Below, piece after piece: positions 37,764 through 47,150 of a DNA stretch of 64,000 nt (position 1 is the first letter of the stretch; each line of letters starts with the position of its first letter). A model generated the notes under the pieces. The model was not told where the DNA came from and did not search any database. It worked only from the letters and a program-made list of their open reading frames with translations. This stretch comes from Marinibacterium anthonyi (GTDB lineage: Bacteria > Pseudomonadota > Alphaproteobacteria > Rhodobacterales > Rhodobacteraceae), in assembly GCA_003217735.2 (NCBI GenBank), contig CP031588.1, positions 1 to 64,000 of the forward strand. Reading direction: 5' to 3'. The position numbers were made by a program, and so were the translations under genes.

Positions 37764-39986
37764 TCAGAGGACCGACAGCTCGTCGAACACGTGGCCGTCC
37801 ATCAGGGTGGGTTCGAAACCGCCATGCCCGGCATCTTCGTGGACCGGCTGGACGTCTGTGCCCTGGGCCCGCTCATCGAGAACGCGCGCGATCAGCGTCG
37901 CGGTGTCGATCTCGAAGATCTGCGAGGCCGGGCTGTCACGGTCCCACCCGGACCGGATGGTGTCCAGGAAGGCGAAATCGTCCGTCCCGAAGTCGAAATC
38001 GCCCACGGTGCGGCCGGCAATCGCCGCGTCGGTAGCGGTGCTGTCCGTCCCGGCCGTGCCCGACGCGGCGCTGTCGACCAGGGTCGTCAGGCCGGTTTCG
38101 AGCTGGAGTACGGGCGCGGTCGTTTCGATGGTCGGTTCCGCTGCCTGGTCGGTTTCGATCACCAGGTCGACCCAGTAGTTGCTTTCCTGGTAGGCCTCGT
38201 CGGGAAAGCTCATGCCGCGCCCGTAGGAAAACACCCCGGCATCCGCGTCGATCGAGATCGGGCCGGTGTCGACCGCCTCGTCGAAATAATCCTGGGTCAC
38301 GGCGTATTGGCCGTGGCGGTTGTAGTAGGATGCGACGTACTGCTCCCCTTCTTCCAGTTCGACGGGCGCGTTGAATTCGACCGTCTGCCAGCCGGATTCA
38401 GTGACCACGGCCGAGGCCCGCGCCACCCGTTCGCCGTCATCGTTCCACAGGGCGATGGATTGCCGCCCGACATTGTCCGGGCTCACGTAGATCTCGAGCG
38501 CCATCAGCTGGGCATCGACATCGGCGGTGAATTCCAGGCCCAACGTGACCGCCTGCTGATCCTGTTCGGCGATGAAGTCCGGCTGTTCCGTGGTCTCCCA
38601 GATGCCGAACTGGCTGGCTTCGTCAGCCGGCAGCTCGGGCGTTTCGGGTTCGGGTGTCGGTTCGGGATCGGGTGTCGGTTCGGGATCCGGGGTCGGCTGA
38701 ACCGGCTCGGGGTCCGTGGTCGGATCGGGATCGGGCTCGGTGGTCGGCGGAACCGGATCGGGTTCCGTATCCGGGGTGGACGGCGTCTCGGTCACCATCT
38801 CGTCGGAGCCGCTTTCATAGGCGCCGATATCAACCACGCCATCGGCCCGCGCGTCCCCGTCAAGATCATTGGCCGCAAGCCCGTAGTCGGAGGTTCCCGC
38901 ATCGATGGCGGCCGAACCCTCGGTCAGGCGGAAATCGTTCGGCGCATCGACAAAGCCCGGGTCGACGCCCAGCAGGTTGCCATCCGCTTCCGAGGGCATG
39001 GCGTTGTTGCCGTCCGTGCGCACCGATGCCTCGCCCGGCGTGCCGGTGTAGGTCAGGTTGTTGGCCCACACGACATTGTCGTTGGTGTAGCCGCCGTATG
39101 AGGTGTTGTCGATCGCGCGGTTGTCGGCATCCACCGAAGGATCGACCACCGCGATGTTGTTGACGAAGGTGTTGTTGCTGGATTGCGAATTGCTGATCTC
39201 GCCCCGCCAGGTGCCGGTGTTCGCGGGGTCCTGGTTGTTGTGGTAGGCGGTGTTGCCGCGCACCGTGACGTTGTCGCTCCAGGTGACCTGGATCCCCTTG
39301 CCGCCGTTCTCGTAGACGACGTTGTTCTCGACCAGGGTCGGGTAATCGTAGGAGGGATAAGCGCTGTTCTGGGTGCTCTGGAAATCATCGATGATGATGC
39401 CGTTGCCATCCGTATGATCACCGGATTCGGTGACGTTGTCGTAGGACACGTTGTCCTTGATGACCGTGCGGTAGCCCTCGGTGGTGGTATCGCCGGTGAT
39501 GTTGCGGTTCTCGTAGACCGAGATGCCGGAATACCAGCCGCTTGACGCGTTGCCGTAGGTGGTATTGCCCTCGATCACGTAGAATTCGCCATAGATCGCC
39601 GACAGGCCCGATGCGCCGTTGTCGTGCGAGATGTTGTTGCTCATCGTGATGTGGTGCGAATTCTGCGCTTCGATGCCGTGATAGGCGCTGCCGTAGATCT
39701 CGAACCCGTCGATCGTTATGTAGCTGCCTTCGATGGTGAACCCGTTTCCGGCATTTCCGGGGACCACCGCGGCGGCGCCGGGCACCTCCGATCGGATGGT
39801 GATGTCGCCTTGGGGCGACCCGTCGATGCCGACATAGACGCTTTCGTTGTAGGTGCCTGGCTTGACGACCACTTCGTCCCCGGGTTGCAGGCCGGAATTC
39901 ACCGCCTGGTTGATCGACGCATAAGGAGAGGCTTCGCTGCCGTCGCCATTGTCACTGCCTGTTGTCGAAACGTAGTAGGTTGCCAT
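37764..39986 (-). CDS. Right-handed beta-helix protein with DUF4082 domain
   Basis: A 740-residue acidic surface-type protein. The N-terminus (ATYYVSTTGSDNGDGSEASP) begins a parallel beta-helix of about 370 residues with pectate-lyase/epimerase-like rungs (FTIEGSYITIDGFEIYGSAY, IEAQNSHHITMSNN). A Pro-Glu-Asp-Thr linker (about 395-460) leads to one DUF4082 module (LGLEFTADVDAQLMALEIYV, ending SNYWVDLV) and an Asp-rich tail. Such proteins often modify or bind the exopolysaccharide. It shares DUF4082 with the 1379-residue protein at 11.5 kb. ATG 39986 has only weak GAGG upstream; no Sec signal is present from this start. Confidence 0.82.
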   Translation of the reverse strand: MATYYVSTTGSDNGDGSEASPYASINQAVNSGLQPGDEVVVKPGTYNESVYVGIDGSPQGDITIRSEVPGAAAVVPGNAGNGFTIEGSYITIDGFEIYGSAYHGIEAQNSHHITMSNNISHDNGASGLSAIYGEFYVIEGNTTYGNASSGWYSGISVYENRNITGDTTTEGYRTVIKDNVSYDNVTESGDHTDGNGIIIDDFQSTQNSAYPSYDYPTLVENNVVYENGGKGIQVTWSDNVTVRGNTAYHNNQDPANTGTWRGEISNSQSSNNTFVNNIAVVDPSVDADNRAIDNTSYGGYTNDNVVWANNLTYTGTPGEASVRTDGNNAMPSEADGNLLGVDPGFVDAPNDFRLTEGSAAIDAGTSDYGLAANDLDGDARADGVVDIGAYESGSDEMVTETPSTPDTEPDPVPPTTEPDPDPTTDPEPVQPTPDPEPTPDPEPTPEPETPELPADEASQFGIWETTEQPDFIAEQDQQAVTLGLEFTADVDAQLMALEIYVSPDNVGRQSIALWNDDGERVARASAVVTESGWQTVEFNAPVELEEGEQYVASYYNRHGQYAVTQDYFDEAVDTGPISIDADAGVFSYGRGMSFPDEAYQESNYWVDLVIETDQAAEPTIETTAPVLQLETGLTTLVDSAASGTAGTDSTATDAAIAGRTVGDFDFGTDDFAFLDTIRSGWDRDSPASQIFEIDTATLIARVLDERAQGTDVQPVHEDAGHGGFEPTLMDGHVFDELSVL
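38640..38775 (-). repeat. Low-complexity linker repeat (PEP/PDPEPT)
   Basis: A run of GGTTCGGGATCGGG-like units codes for the Pro-Glu-Asp-Thr linker between the beta-helix and the DUF4082 domain. It is imperfect and in frame; an extended flexible spacer is the likely function. Confidence 0.7.
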
Positions 39987-40478
39987 GTTGGTCGCGCCTC
40001 TTTCGGTACTGGCTTGTCCATTCGGATGAGTGGAATGACCAATCGATACCAGCGGCGCGTTTTCACTAACCAGATTTGCAACCCCCCCCGGAATCCCCCC
40101 GGGCAAAGAGCCGCCGACCGCATTTGTGGCATTGTCACCAGCCGGTTTGGCGAATGCGGGAATTCCCTGTGCGGGCCAATATGTTGAGGTGTCCGGCCCG
40201 TAGTGGGCCGAGATCTGCGCAGAGGTGGCCAGGCTCACCAGAACAGCGAAAATCCACGGGCGGAGAACCGCGCAGAGACCTGTGAATATCGGGGAGTGAG
40301 GTCGAAACGGATCGCCGCGCGCATGCTGAAGGGGCGGAGAAGCCCCGCTTGGGCGCCGCGAGGCACGTCGGGATTCGTCGCCCGCCCCCGTCAGGGAGCG
40401 GCGATCGGAGAAGGAAGCCCGCCCTGGCACGCGGTCACCGCCGGGCGGATTCCGGTGGGGTCGTGACCGGCGGGCACA
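39987..40478. other. 492-bp gap between methyltransferase and beta-helix genes
   Basis: No gene with good codon use. The beta-helix reading frame stays open upstream to about 40430 and contains a stretch like a signal peptide (LRPWIFAVLVSLATSAQISA, about 40270-40210). No ATG with a ribosome site precedes it, and third-position GC falls after it. I treat it as leader DNA. A C8 run lies at about 40081-40088. A weak hairpin (GGGGC-N6-GCCCC, about 40333-40348) may terminate the methyltransferase gene. Confidence 0.4.
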
Positions 40479-41159
40479 TCAGGCCGCGACCCTGTTCCAG
40501 GGGCCGTCGCCGGCCCAGTGGACAACGTAGCTTTTGGCCAGGACGAAGCGTTCCGTGTAGATCGGCAGGTCGGGAAAAAGCGCCTTGAGCTCGCGCTTGA
40601 CCAACAGGTTGACGTGATCGAGCTGGTAGCGCCGGACCTGCATGTCCGCATCGCGGCACCAGCGCAAGTGCGACAGCGACAGCAGCCGCACCCCCAGCGG
40701 CTTGCCCACCCAGTGGACGAAGGGGGCGTGGAAATGCGGTTCGATCGGGAATTCCCAGGCCGGTGTCTGGATCCAGCCGGACCGGCCCACGCGCACCACT
40801 TCGCCGGCCATCGCCGCCATGTCATCCCAGCAGCCGACATGTTCGATGACCGAGTTCGAATGCACAAGGTCAACGGATTTGTCCGGGAAATCAGACAGCT
40901 GGCGGGCATCGCCGATCTGGAACGAACAGGCGACGCCGGGCATCGCGCGGCTGATGTCGCCGAATTCCGTTTCGTCCTGGTTCAGGAAGATGATGCTGCG
41001 GATTCCGTCCAGCCCGACGTTTTCCCAGTACTCCGGGCGCCCGCCGACATCGAGAATGTCGATCTGGCGGCCCAACGTCCGGGACATCTTCAGGATATGG
41101 GCGTGCAACCGCGCGCCGCGTTTCTTGCGGAATGTGTTGACTGACTGATTGAAGCCCAT
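40479..41159 (-). CDS. SAM-dependent methyltransferase (class I)
   Basis: A 226-residue methyltransferase with IDILDVGGRPEYWENVG (SAM-binding motif I) and SVDLVHSNSVIEHVG (motif of the Methyltransf_11 type). The C-terminal part (AFVHWVGKPLGVRLLSLSHL-like region) is characteristic of a small group found in polysaccharide loci. It may O-methylate a sugar or a terminal residue. ATG 41159 has AAGGA upstream. Confidence 0.82.
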   Translation of the reverse strand: MGFNQSVNTFRKKRGARLHAHILKMSRTLGRQIDILDVGGRPEYWENVGLDGIRSIIFLNQDETEFGDISRAMPGVACSFQIGDARQLSDFPDKSVDLVHSNSVIEHVGCWDDMAAMAGEVVRVGRSGWIQTPAWEFPIEPHFHAPFVHWVGKPLGVRLLSLSHLRWCRDADMQVRRYQLDHVNLLVKRELKALFPDLPIYTERFVLAKSYVVHWAGDGPWNRVAA

Positions 41160-41232
41160 GTCCTTGTCCTGTTCCCCTGCCGTGCGCGCGGGTCGCGCGG
41201 TGCCGTTGGTTTCCCTGTCGCCCGTCCGACGG

Positions 41233-42048
41233 TCAGCCCGGCGGCGGTGCATCCGGCGCCGGGAAATGCCGCAGCCCGGTGCGCTGCATCGCGACAAGCG
41301 CCATGTAGCCCGGGACCACCCTGAGATAGCGGCGCCACAAACGGCGTGGTTCCGTCGCCAGCCGGAAGGCCCATTCCAGGCCCGCCCGCTGCATCCAGCC
41401 CGGCGCCTGCAGGGTGTTGCCGGCGTGAAAGTCGAAGGCGGCACCGACGCCGATCAGCATGCCGGCGTCCAGCCGATCACGCATCCGGGCCATCCAGCGT
41501 TCCTGCCGGGGCGCGCCCAGCCCGACCCAGACGATATCGGGCGACGCGGCGTTGATACGCCGCGCGACGTCGTCTTCCTCGTCCCCGGTCAGCGGGCGGA
41601 ACGGCGGAGCATGGGTCCCCACGATCCGGGCCCGCGGATAGGCCTTGCCCAGTCGCGCCTCGAGCCGCAGCAATGTGGCCGGTGTCGCGCCGTAAAGGTA
41701 GTGCCGCAGACCGGGCCGCGCGAAGAGTTCAAGCATCAGGTCCGGGCCATAGACCCGCCCGGCGTCGTCATGTCCCTGGCGGTGCAATTCCCAGACCAGC
41801 GGCATGCCGTCGGGCGTCACGAGGTAGGCGCCGTTGAAGACGGCCCGCAGCGTTTCGTCGCGCTGGCAATCCACCAGCCCATGCGCCCCGCAGACGCAGA
41901 CATACCCCCTTTGGCCATCCGCTATGGCCCCGGCAATCCGGTCGGCCGCCATGGCCAGGTTCAGCGCCGAGACCCTGACCCCAAGCAGGTTGATCCCGGG
42001 GATCGTGTGCGGCTGCGGCGCGGTCGTTGCCGTTGAAGGCAGGGACAT
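41233..42048 (-). CDS. WecG/TagA/CpsF-family glycosyltransferase
   Basis: A 271-residue GT26 protein: INLLGVRVSALNLAMAADRI, VTPDGMPLVWELHRQG (the conserved TPDGMP), YLYGATPATLLRLEARLG, and IVWVGLGAPRQERWMAR. In the family these enzymes add ManNAcA, ManNAc or glucose as the second sugar of a lipid-linked unit. The start at 42048 is chosen because GGAGGG lies 8-13 bases upstream; an open frame continues upstream without such a signal. Its role here is probably the second transfer onto the primed lipid. Confidence 0.92.
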   Translation of the reverse strand: MSLPSTATTAPQPHTIPGINLLGVRVSALNLAMAADRIAGAIADGQRGYVCVCGAHGLVDCQRDETLRAVFNGAYLVTPDGMPLVWELHRQGHDDAGRVYGPDLMLELFARPGLRHYLYGATPATLLRLEARLGKAYPRARIVGTHAPPFRPLTGDEEDDVARRINAASPDIVWVGLGAPRQERWMARMRDRLDAGMLIGVGAAFDFHAGNTLQAPGWMQRAGLEWAFRLATEPRRLWRRYLRVVPGYMALVAMQRTGLRHFPAPDAPPPG

Positions 42049-42288
42049 GTCGGTTTCCCTCCGAAGGAATATGCCCAAGGTTGAGCGGAGCCGCATCCGG
42101 TTGGAAGTCGGCCGTTCGGACGACCGCCACATCCAAAAGGTACACCCCGGCCCGGTGAAACGGGTCGACGGGCCCGAAACAAGCACCGGACGACCGGCCG
42201 ACCCCTTGGCGGCCCGTGCTGGTGAAGGTCGATGCATCAGGCGCGCCGGCCGCCGCCCGTCGAAATGGGCCTCGCCTTGGCCGGTTTG

Positions 42289-42996
42289 CTACCTGGGCAG
42301 CAGCTTTACTTCGCAGGAAAACAGGTACCCGATACCACGGACCGATCGTATCAGGTCCAATTCCTCCGAGCCGTGTTCGAGTTTGCGGCGCAGGCGCGCG
42401 ACGTGACCGTCGATAACCCTGTCCTGCGGGGACCAGGGCCGCCCGAGGACCGCGCGGCTGAGTTGATCCCGGTTCATGATCCGGCCCGGATGGCGCACGA
42501 AGATTTCCAGAAGCTTGACTTCGATTTCCGTCAGTTCGACGGATGAACCGTCTGCATGTTTCACCGTGCTTCGACCCAGTTCGAACGTGGTGCTGTCGAA
42601 GGCGACCGAAGATGTGCGCGCGATCTCCCTGCCATAAAGCGTGAGTGTCCTCCTGACGCGGAGAATGACCTCGCGCATCATGAAGGGCTTCACGATATAG
42701 TCGTCCGCGCCGGTCTCGAGGCCATTCAGCCGGTCACTGGGCGTGGCCTTGCCCGTGATCATGAGCACGGGGATATCCCATTTCCGGCGGATCTGCTTGG
42801 CGATTTCGAGCCCGGAATCATTTCCCAGCGTCAAATCCAGTGTTATGATGTCGACAATGTTGGTTTCCAGTGCATCGAACATGGATTGGCGATCTTCAGC
42901 TTCAAGAACGTTCCACCCCTCCGCTTCGAAACCGGCCTTTAAAACGGTCCGGCAGCCGGGTTCATCATCAACTACGAGTATTAAAATTTCTTGCAT
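42289..42996 (-). CDS. OmpR-family response regulator
   Basis: A 235-residue two-component regulator. The receiver (residues 1-120) has the acidic pair VVDDEPG, phosphoacceptor Asp in IITLDLTLGNDSG (about residue 54), the MITGKA switch, and the ADDYIVKPF Lys. The C-terminal winged helix (about 130-230) has ELTEIEVKLLEIFVRHPGRI and VIDGHVARLRRKLE, with RGIGYLF at the end. The nearest kinase is the hybrid about 700 bases upstream on the same strand, which has its own receiver; the partner is unknown. Confidence 0.93.
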   Translation of the reverse strand: MQEILILVVDDEPGCRTVLKAGFEAEGWNVLEAEDRQSMFDALETNIVDIITLDLTLGNDSGLEIAKQIRRKWDIPVLMITGKATPSDRLNGLETGADDYIVKPFMMREVILRVRRTLTLYGREIARTSSVAFDSTTFELGRSTVKHADGSSVELTEIEVKLLEIFVRHPGRIMNRDQLSRAVLGRPWSPQDRVIDGHVARLRRKLEHGSEELDLIRSVRGIGYLFSCEVKLLPR

Positions 42997-43692
42997 TGAT
43001 TCCCGCGCCCTGCAGGTTGGCTATGTAAAGCCTCTGCACCGCTTGAATGACAGGTCGTTAATTCTAGCATATGAATTCGTGATTCACTAAGCGGCATATC
43101 ATCATAGGCGTCCGAAATCTGCCTGTGCGTGCATCCGCAACGGCGTCAGATCCCCTTGATTGCATCAGCGCTGGCCGGGCTGTGGTGCGACGGGGTTCAC
43201 AGGTATGGGCGGACATCTGGATCAAATCGGCCTTCGGCCATAGGTCAGACGGCTTTCCCCACGATGTGCCGCCAATCGGGGCGGCCGGGCCGGGATTGAG
43301 AGACACGGCAATTGGGCCCATATTGGACCAATGCCGATTTTTTTCAGGAAATGAGCCTGCGTCATTTGATTTGGCGTTTTGAACTGGCGGCGAGGTGGTG
43401 AGGTTTGCGTTTTCGGTCGGGAGATTTAGATATTCGCAGGCGAGGTTGATGACATTTTCGTTCTGGTTGAATTTCAAAAATGTCCCTAATCATAAGGCGC
43501 ACGCCTTGATTTGGCGGATATATCCAACTTGGAGCATGGTCATAAAGACCCGGGGAATCCGCGACGAGGAATGGAAAGAGACGCGTAACTGCAACAGCTG
43601 TATCGAATTATGGGAAGACATGGCGCCTTTGCCAGCAGGTGCGGCTGTAATTCCCCCCGAAGGAACAGCGTCAGCTCGGCGCCCGGCGCGCG
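42997..43692. other. 700-bp AT-richer gap between regulator and hybrid kinase
   Basis: No supportable gene. A 137-codon frame on the minus strand (43477-43064) has no family, poor codon use and no ribosome site. The region is AT-richer than its surroundings and contains a twice-repeated TTGATTTGGCG (about 43369 and 43507). It should hold the promoter of the OmpR-type regulator. Confidence 0.4.
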
Positions 43693-46600
43693 CTATCCGG
43701 TTGTCTGGCCCATTGCCCTGTTCAAAGCCGAGGCAAGCTGGATCAGGCTGTAGGGTTTTTCAAGAACTTCGGTATCGTTCAGCAACGCCGCACCCGGAAG
43801 ATTGATCAGTTCGGACCGGTAAGCCGACGTCAAAAGCACTCCGACGTGGGGCATCTCGGCGCGGATCCATTGCGCCAGTTCCAGCCCGTTTCGCTTTCCG
43901 GGCATCAGGATGTCGCTGAACACGACACGGATCTTCCTGTCATCTGCGAGGCAGTCAATGGCTTCGGCTGCGTTGCGTGCTTGGCGCACCTCGTAACCAA
44001 GGGCCTGAAGACGCTGGCGCGTGGTTTCAAGCACCGCCGTGTCATCCTCGACCAGAAGAACGCGCTCCCCCCGGCCTCGCCTTGCCTCCTCCACGGAAAT
44101 GTCCGCCCGGGCGATGACCGGGCACCGTGTCGTCCTGGGCAGGTAAAGGCTGATCCTCGCGCCGTCTCCGGGCGTGCTCTCGATATGCATGAAGCCGCCC
44201 GATTGCTGGACGAAACTCTTGACGCTGAAAAGGCCCAGCCCGGCGCCTGTGTCATTCTCCTTCGTCGAAAAGAACGCATCCGATGCCCGCTCAAGCACCT
44301 TTTCGGACATGCCGAGACCATTGTCGGACACCGACAGGCAGACATGATCGCCCGGCTTCGCACCGGGCAGGTCCGCGGCGGCGGCAGCGTCAAGCGACAC
44401 GTTCCGGGCGCGAATGACGATTTCGCCGCCTTCCGGCATCGCGTCGCGGGCGTTCAGGGCCAGGTTCATGAGGGCGGTGTCGACTTCGATCGGGTCGACA
44501 TAGACGTGCCAAAGATCGCTTGCGATGTCGCTGTCCAGCTTCACGCGCCCGCCAAGGACACGTTCGAGCAGGCCGCAGACATCGGCAACATGGGTCGAGA
44601 GCACGACGGTTTCGGGGTCAAGCTGCTGGCGGCCGGCAAGGGACAGCAGGCGTTGCTTCAGGGTCGTCCCGAGACCGGCCGCCTTGACGGCCTGTTCGAG
44701 GAACAGCTTGGCTTCGTCGTCGGAGATCCGCATTTCGGCCAGTTCGATATTGGCCATCACGATCGTCAGCAGGTTGTTGAAGTCATGCGCGACCGCCGAG
44801 GCCAAACGCCCGATGGTTTCCAGACGCCGCGCCTGCGCCAACTCATCGGCCGACTTGCGCCATTCGGTGATATCCGTCGCTGCTCCGAACCATTCCACGA
44901 TCTCGCCGGCATCGTCCAGCATGGGAACGGCGCGGGAATGGGTCCAGCCCAGGCTTCCGTCCGGCCGTTTCACCCGATGCTCTACTTCGAAGACGCTCTT
45001 GGTCTGGATCGCCGTGGCGATGGCCTCGCCGACCATGGGCTGATCCGCGGGATCGATGTACTTGTCCATCCAGGCCGGGTCCGGTTCGGTCGTGTCGTGC
45101 ATGAAGCCGTTGCCATCCAGTTCGCGCATCTCGGACCAGTCGGGGCCCATGCGATAGACGGCGTAGGATGTCGCGTTCACGAGAGCCCGGAAATGTTCGT
45201 TTGTCTCGCGCAGGGCTGCTTCTGCCTTGTGCAGGCGGGTGACGTCGACGATCGTGATGACGACGCCGTCGATCCTGTCCTCGAGCGTGCGATAGGGTCG
45301 CATCCGCACAAGCACCCAGGCATCGCCGTTGATTGCGACTTCCCGTTCGATCGGGACGAGGTCGTTCAGCAGCGTTCGCGTGTCCTCGACGAACCCGTCA
45401 TAGAGCAGCCGGTGCGAGAAGTCGGTGATCGGGCGCCCGATGTCGTGGCAGGTGATGTTGAAATACTCGCCGACGCCTCGTGTGAACAGCTTGATCCGCA
45501 GGTCCGGGTCCAGGAACAGCGTTCCGCCCTCGGTGGCCGCGATCAGGTTCTGCAGGTCCGAATTGGCACTCGACAGGTTGCCGACCTTGATCGCCAGCTC
45601 GCGGTTGAGGGTCTGCAGCTCTTCCTTGCTCGCCTGCAGCTCTTCGGTGGTCAGGTCATGACCGGATCGGCTGGACCTGAGCTGTTCCCGGGCGACGTCA
45701 AGCTCCTGGTCAAGCTGTGCCACGATCCCGTCCGGGACCGTGCCCGGCAGAGGTTCAACCGGCCCGTCAAGTGTTTCAGGCTCGGAGCCTTCGTTGAACA
45801 CGACCAGGCAATGGGTGACCGACCCGTCGCGCAATACGGGGCGCACATTCAACAACACGCGCCGTATCCGGGCATCGAAGGCGATGCGGATCGGCGGCGT
45901 CAGGCTGGGTTCCCCCTTTTCGAAGGCCTGGTGAAGGCTGCGGCGCAGATACGGCCGAAGGTCCGGAAGGATGATCTGCATGATGTTGTCGGACGGGGTT
46001 TCGCCGGGATGCAACAGGTATCGCCCCGCGGTATCGGACAGGTGCAGAACGCGTAATTCGGAATCCACCAGCAGGCTGGGCGGCGCCAGGTCCTCAAGCG
46101 CCCGGTAATGCAGGACCGCTTCGGCATGATCGTTCGAATTCGCATGCCGATCCGGTGTCGCCGACTGCGAAAGCCCGCCGGAGACCGGCAAAGGCTGGCG
46201 TTCAACGCTGTGCCTGGTGTCGATCAGTTCGGCCAGTCGCGCGGCAAGCCCCCTGACCGGAAGAACGAAATCGGCGCACCCGGTCGCGATCGCCGCCCGT
46301 GGCATGGAGTCGTGCGCGGCCTCGTCGGGATCCTGCACCATGACCACACCACCGGCTTCCTTGATCGCGCGCACGCCAACCGCCCCATCCGCGCCCCCGC
46401 CCGAAAGGATCATCGCGACCCCGTCGCGATGCCGCTTGGCAAGTGACAGGAAGAAAGTGTCGATCGGCGTTCGCCGGCCACGCGGCGCCTTGAAGGGGCG
46501 CGTCTCTATCACGTGATCCGTTGCAAGGACCTCGCGGTCAGGAGCGGCGACGTACACGTGGTCCGCCATCAACTCGCACCGGCCGGATATCTCCTGGACG

Positions 46601-46857
46601 GTCATGGCCGTATGGCGGGACAGGATCGAAACAAGGTCGCTGGGACGCGTCGGATCAAGATGCGCCACTATCACGAAAGCAGTGCCAAGATCGGCCGGGA
46701 GCGCATCGAAGAGCTTGGTCAGTGCCGCGAGGCCGCCGGCGGAACTGCCGATGGCAACGGTGATCACCCGAGAGGTTTTTCCCTTGTCGTCCTGGTCCGA
46801 AGAGATGTCCGGCGCCTGCCCGGCCGGTATCTCTTCATCATTGTCGGATTTGCTCAT
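43693..46857 (-). CDS. CheB-PAS-histidine kinase-receiver hybrid, without CheR
   Basis: About 1054 residues. A CheB methylesterase domain (about 31-215) has the Ser39 (GSSAGG), His66 (VAHLDP) and Asp157 (GGGADGAVG) triad. A PAS-like region (about 230-360), a coiled-coil with EELQASKEELQTLNRE, two more PAS folds (about 445-680), then an H-box with AVAHDFNNLL (His691), a HATPase (NLALNARDAMP, DNGLGM, GAGLGLFS) and a C-terminal receiver with VVFSDILMPGKRNG follow. Proteins of this type normally have a CheR methyltransferase between CheB and the first PAS; here that part is missing. No membrane segment, so a cytoplasmic sensor. ATG 46857 chosen; ATG 46905 is in frame. Confidence 0.88.
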   Translation of the reverse strand: MSKSDNDEEIPAGQAPDISSDQDDKGKTSRVITVAIGSSAGGLAALTKLFDALPADLGTAFVIVAHLDPTRPSDLVSILSRHTAMTVQEISGRCELMADHVYVAAPDREVLATDHVIETRPFKAPRGRRTPIDTFFLSLAKRHRDGVAMILSGGGADGAVGVRAIKEAGGVVMVQDPDEAAHDSMPRAAIATGCADFVLPVRGLAARLAELIDTRHSVERQPLPVSGGLSQSATPDRHANSNDHAEAVLHYRALEDLAPPSLLVDSELRVLHLSDTAGRYLLHPGETPSDNIMQIILPDLRPYLRRSLHQAFEKGEPSLTPPIRIAFDARIRRVLLNVRPVLRDGSVTHCLVVFNEGSEPETLDGPVEPLPGTVPDGIVAQLDQELDVAREQLRSSRSGHDLTTEELQASKEELQTLNRELAIKVGNLSSANSDLQNLIAATEGGTLFLDPDLRIKLFTRGVGEYFNITCHDIGRPITDFSHRLLYDGFVEDTRTLLNDLVPIEREVAINGDAWVLVRMRPYRTLEDRIDGVVITIVDVTRLHKAEAALRETNEHFRALVNATSYAVYRMGPDWSEMRELDGNGFMHDTTEPDPAWMDKYIDPADQPMVGEAIATAIQTKSVFEVEHRVKRPDGSLGWTHSRAVPMLDDAGEIVEWFGAATDITEWRKSADELAQARRLETIGRLASAVAHDFNNLLTIVMANIELAEMRISDDEAKLFLEQAVKAAGLGTTLKQRLLSLAGRQQLDPETVVLSTHVADVCGLLERVLGGRVKLDSDIASDLWHVYVDPIEVDTALMNLALNARDAMPEGGEIVIRARNVSLDAAAAADLPGAKPGDHVCLSVSDNGLGMSEKVLERASDAFFSTKENDTGAGLGLFSVKSFVQQSGGFMHIESTPGDGARISLYLPRTTRCPVIARADISVEEARRGRGERVLLVEDDTAVLETTRQRLQALGYEVRQARNAAEAIDCLADDRKIRVVFSDILMPGKRNGLELAQWIRAEMPHVGVLLTSAYRSELINLPGAALLNDTEVLEKPYSLIQLASALNRAMGQTTG

Positions 46858-47150
46858 TCCAGCACACTGCACCTTCGCGAACATCGAACGACAATGACAT
46901 ATCACAGATCGTCGGCGATGAGCGAAATGACAGGCTCAAGGCGTGAATGTGTCCCGGAGGTGCCGAGCGGCACTTCGCCGGGCCTTGTCGCAGCCAGGGC
47001 TCGAACGCGACATCGGGGTCGTCTTTCGCCCGAACACCGAAGGCTGGGCCAGATGCCCGGACGGCACACCATCGCAGACGCTGCGCGGATGTCGGTCTTT
47101 GCCGGCCTGGCCCCTGAAGACGTCGATGCCGAAACCACTCCCCGGTTTCG
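46858..47150. other. Gap between FNR-like gene and hybrid kinase
   Basis: About 290 bases with open frames on both strands but none with a recognisable product or ribosome site. It should hold the kinase promoter. I see no clear element. Confidence 0.3.

Noticed and set aside
38640-38775. Repeat array considered as CRISPR-like
   Set aside because: Repeats are short, imperfect and in frame with a Pro-Glu-Asp linker; no spacers and no cas genes.
43155-43168. TTGATTGCATCAG as an FNR site
   Set aside because: The spacing between half-sites is one base short and the second half-site is imperfect.
43064-43477. 137-codon frame in the AT-richer gap, minus strand
   Set aside because: No recognisable family, no ribosome site, and poor codon usage compared with neighbours.
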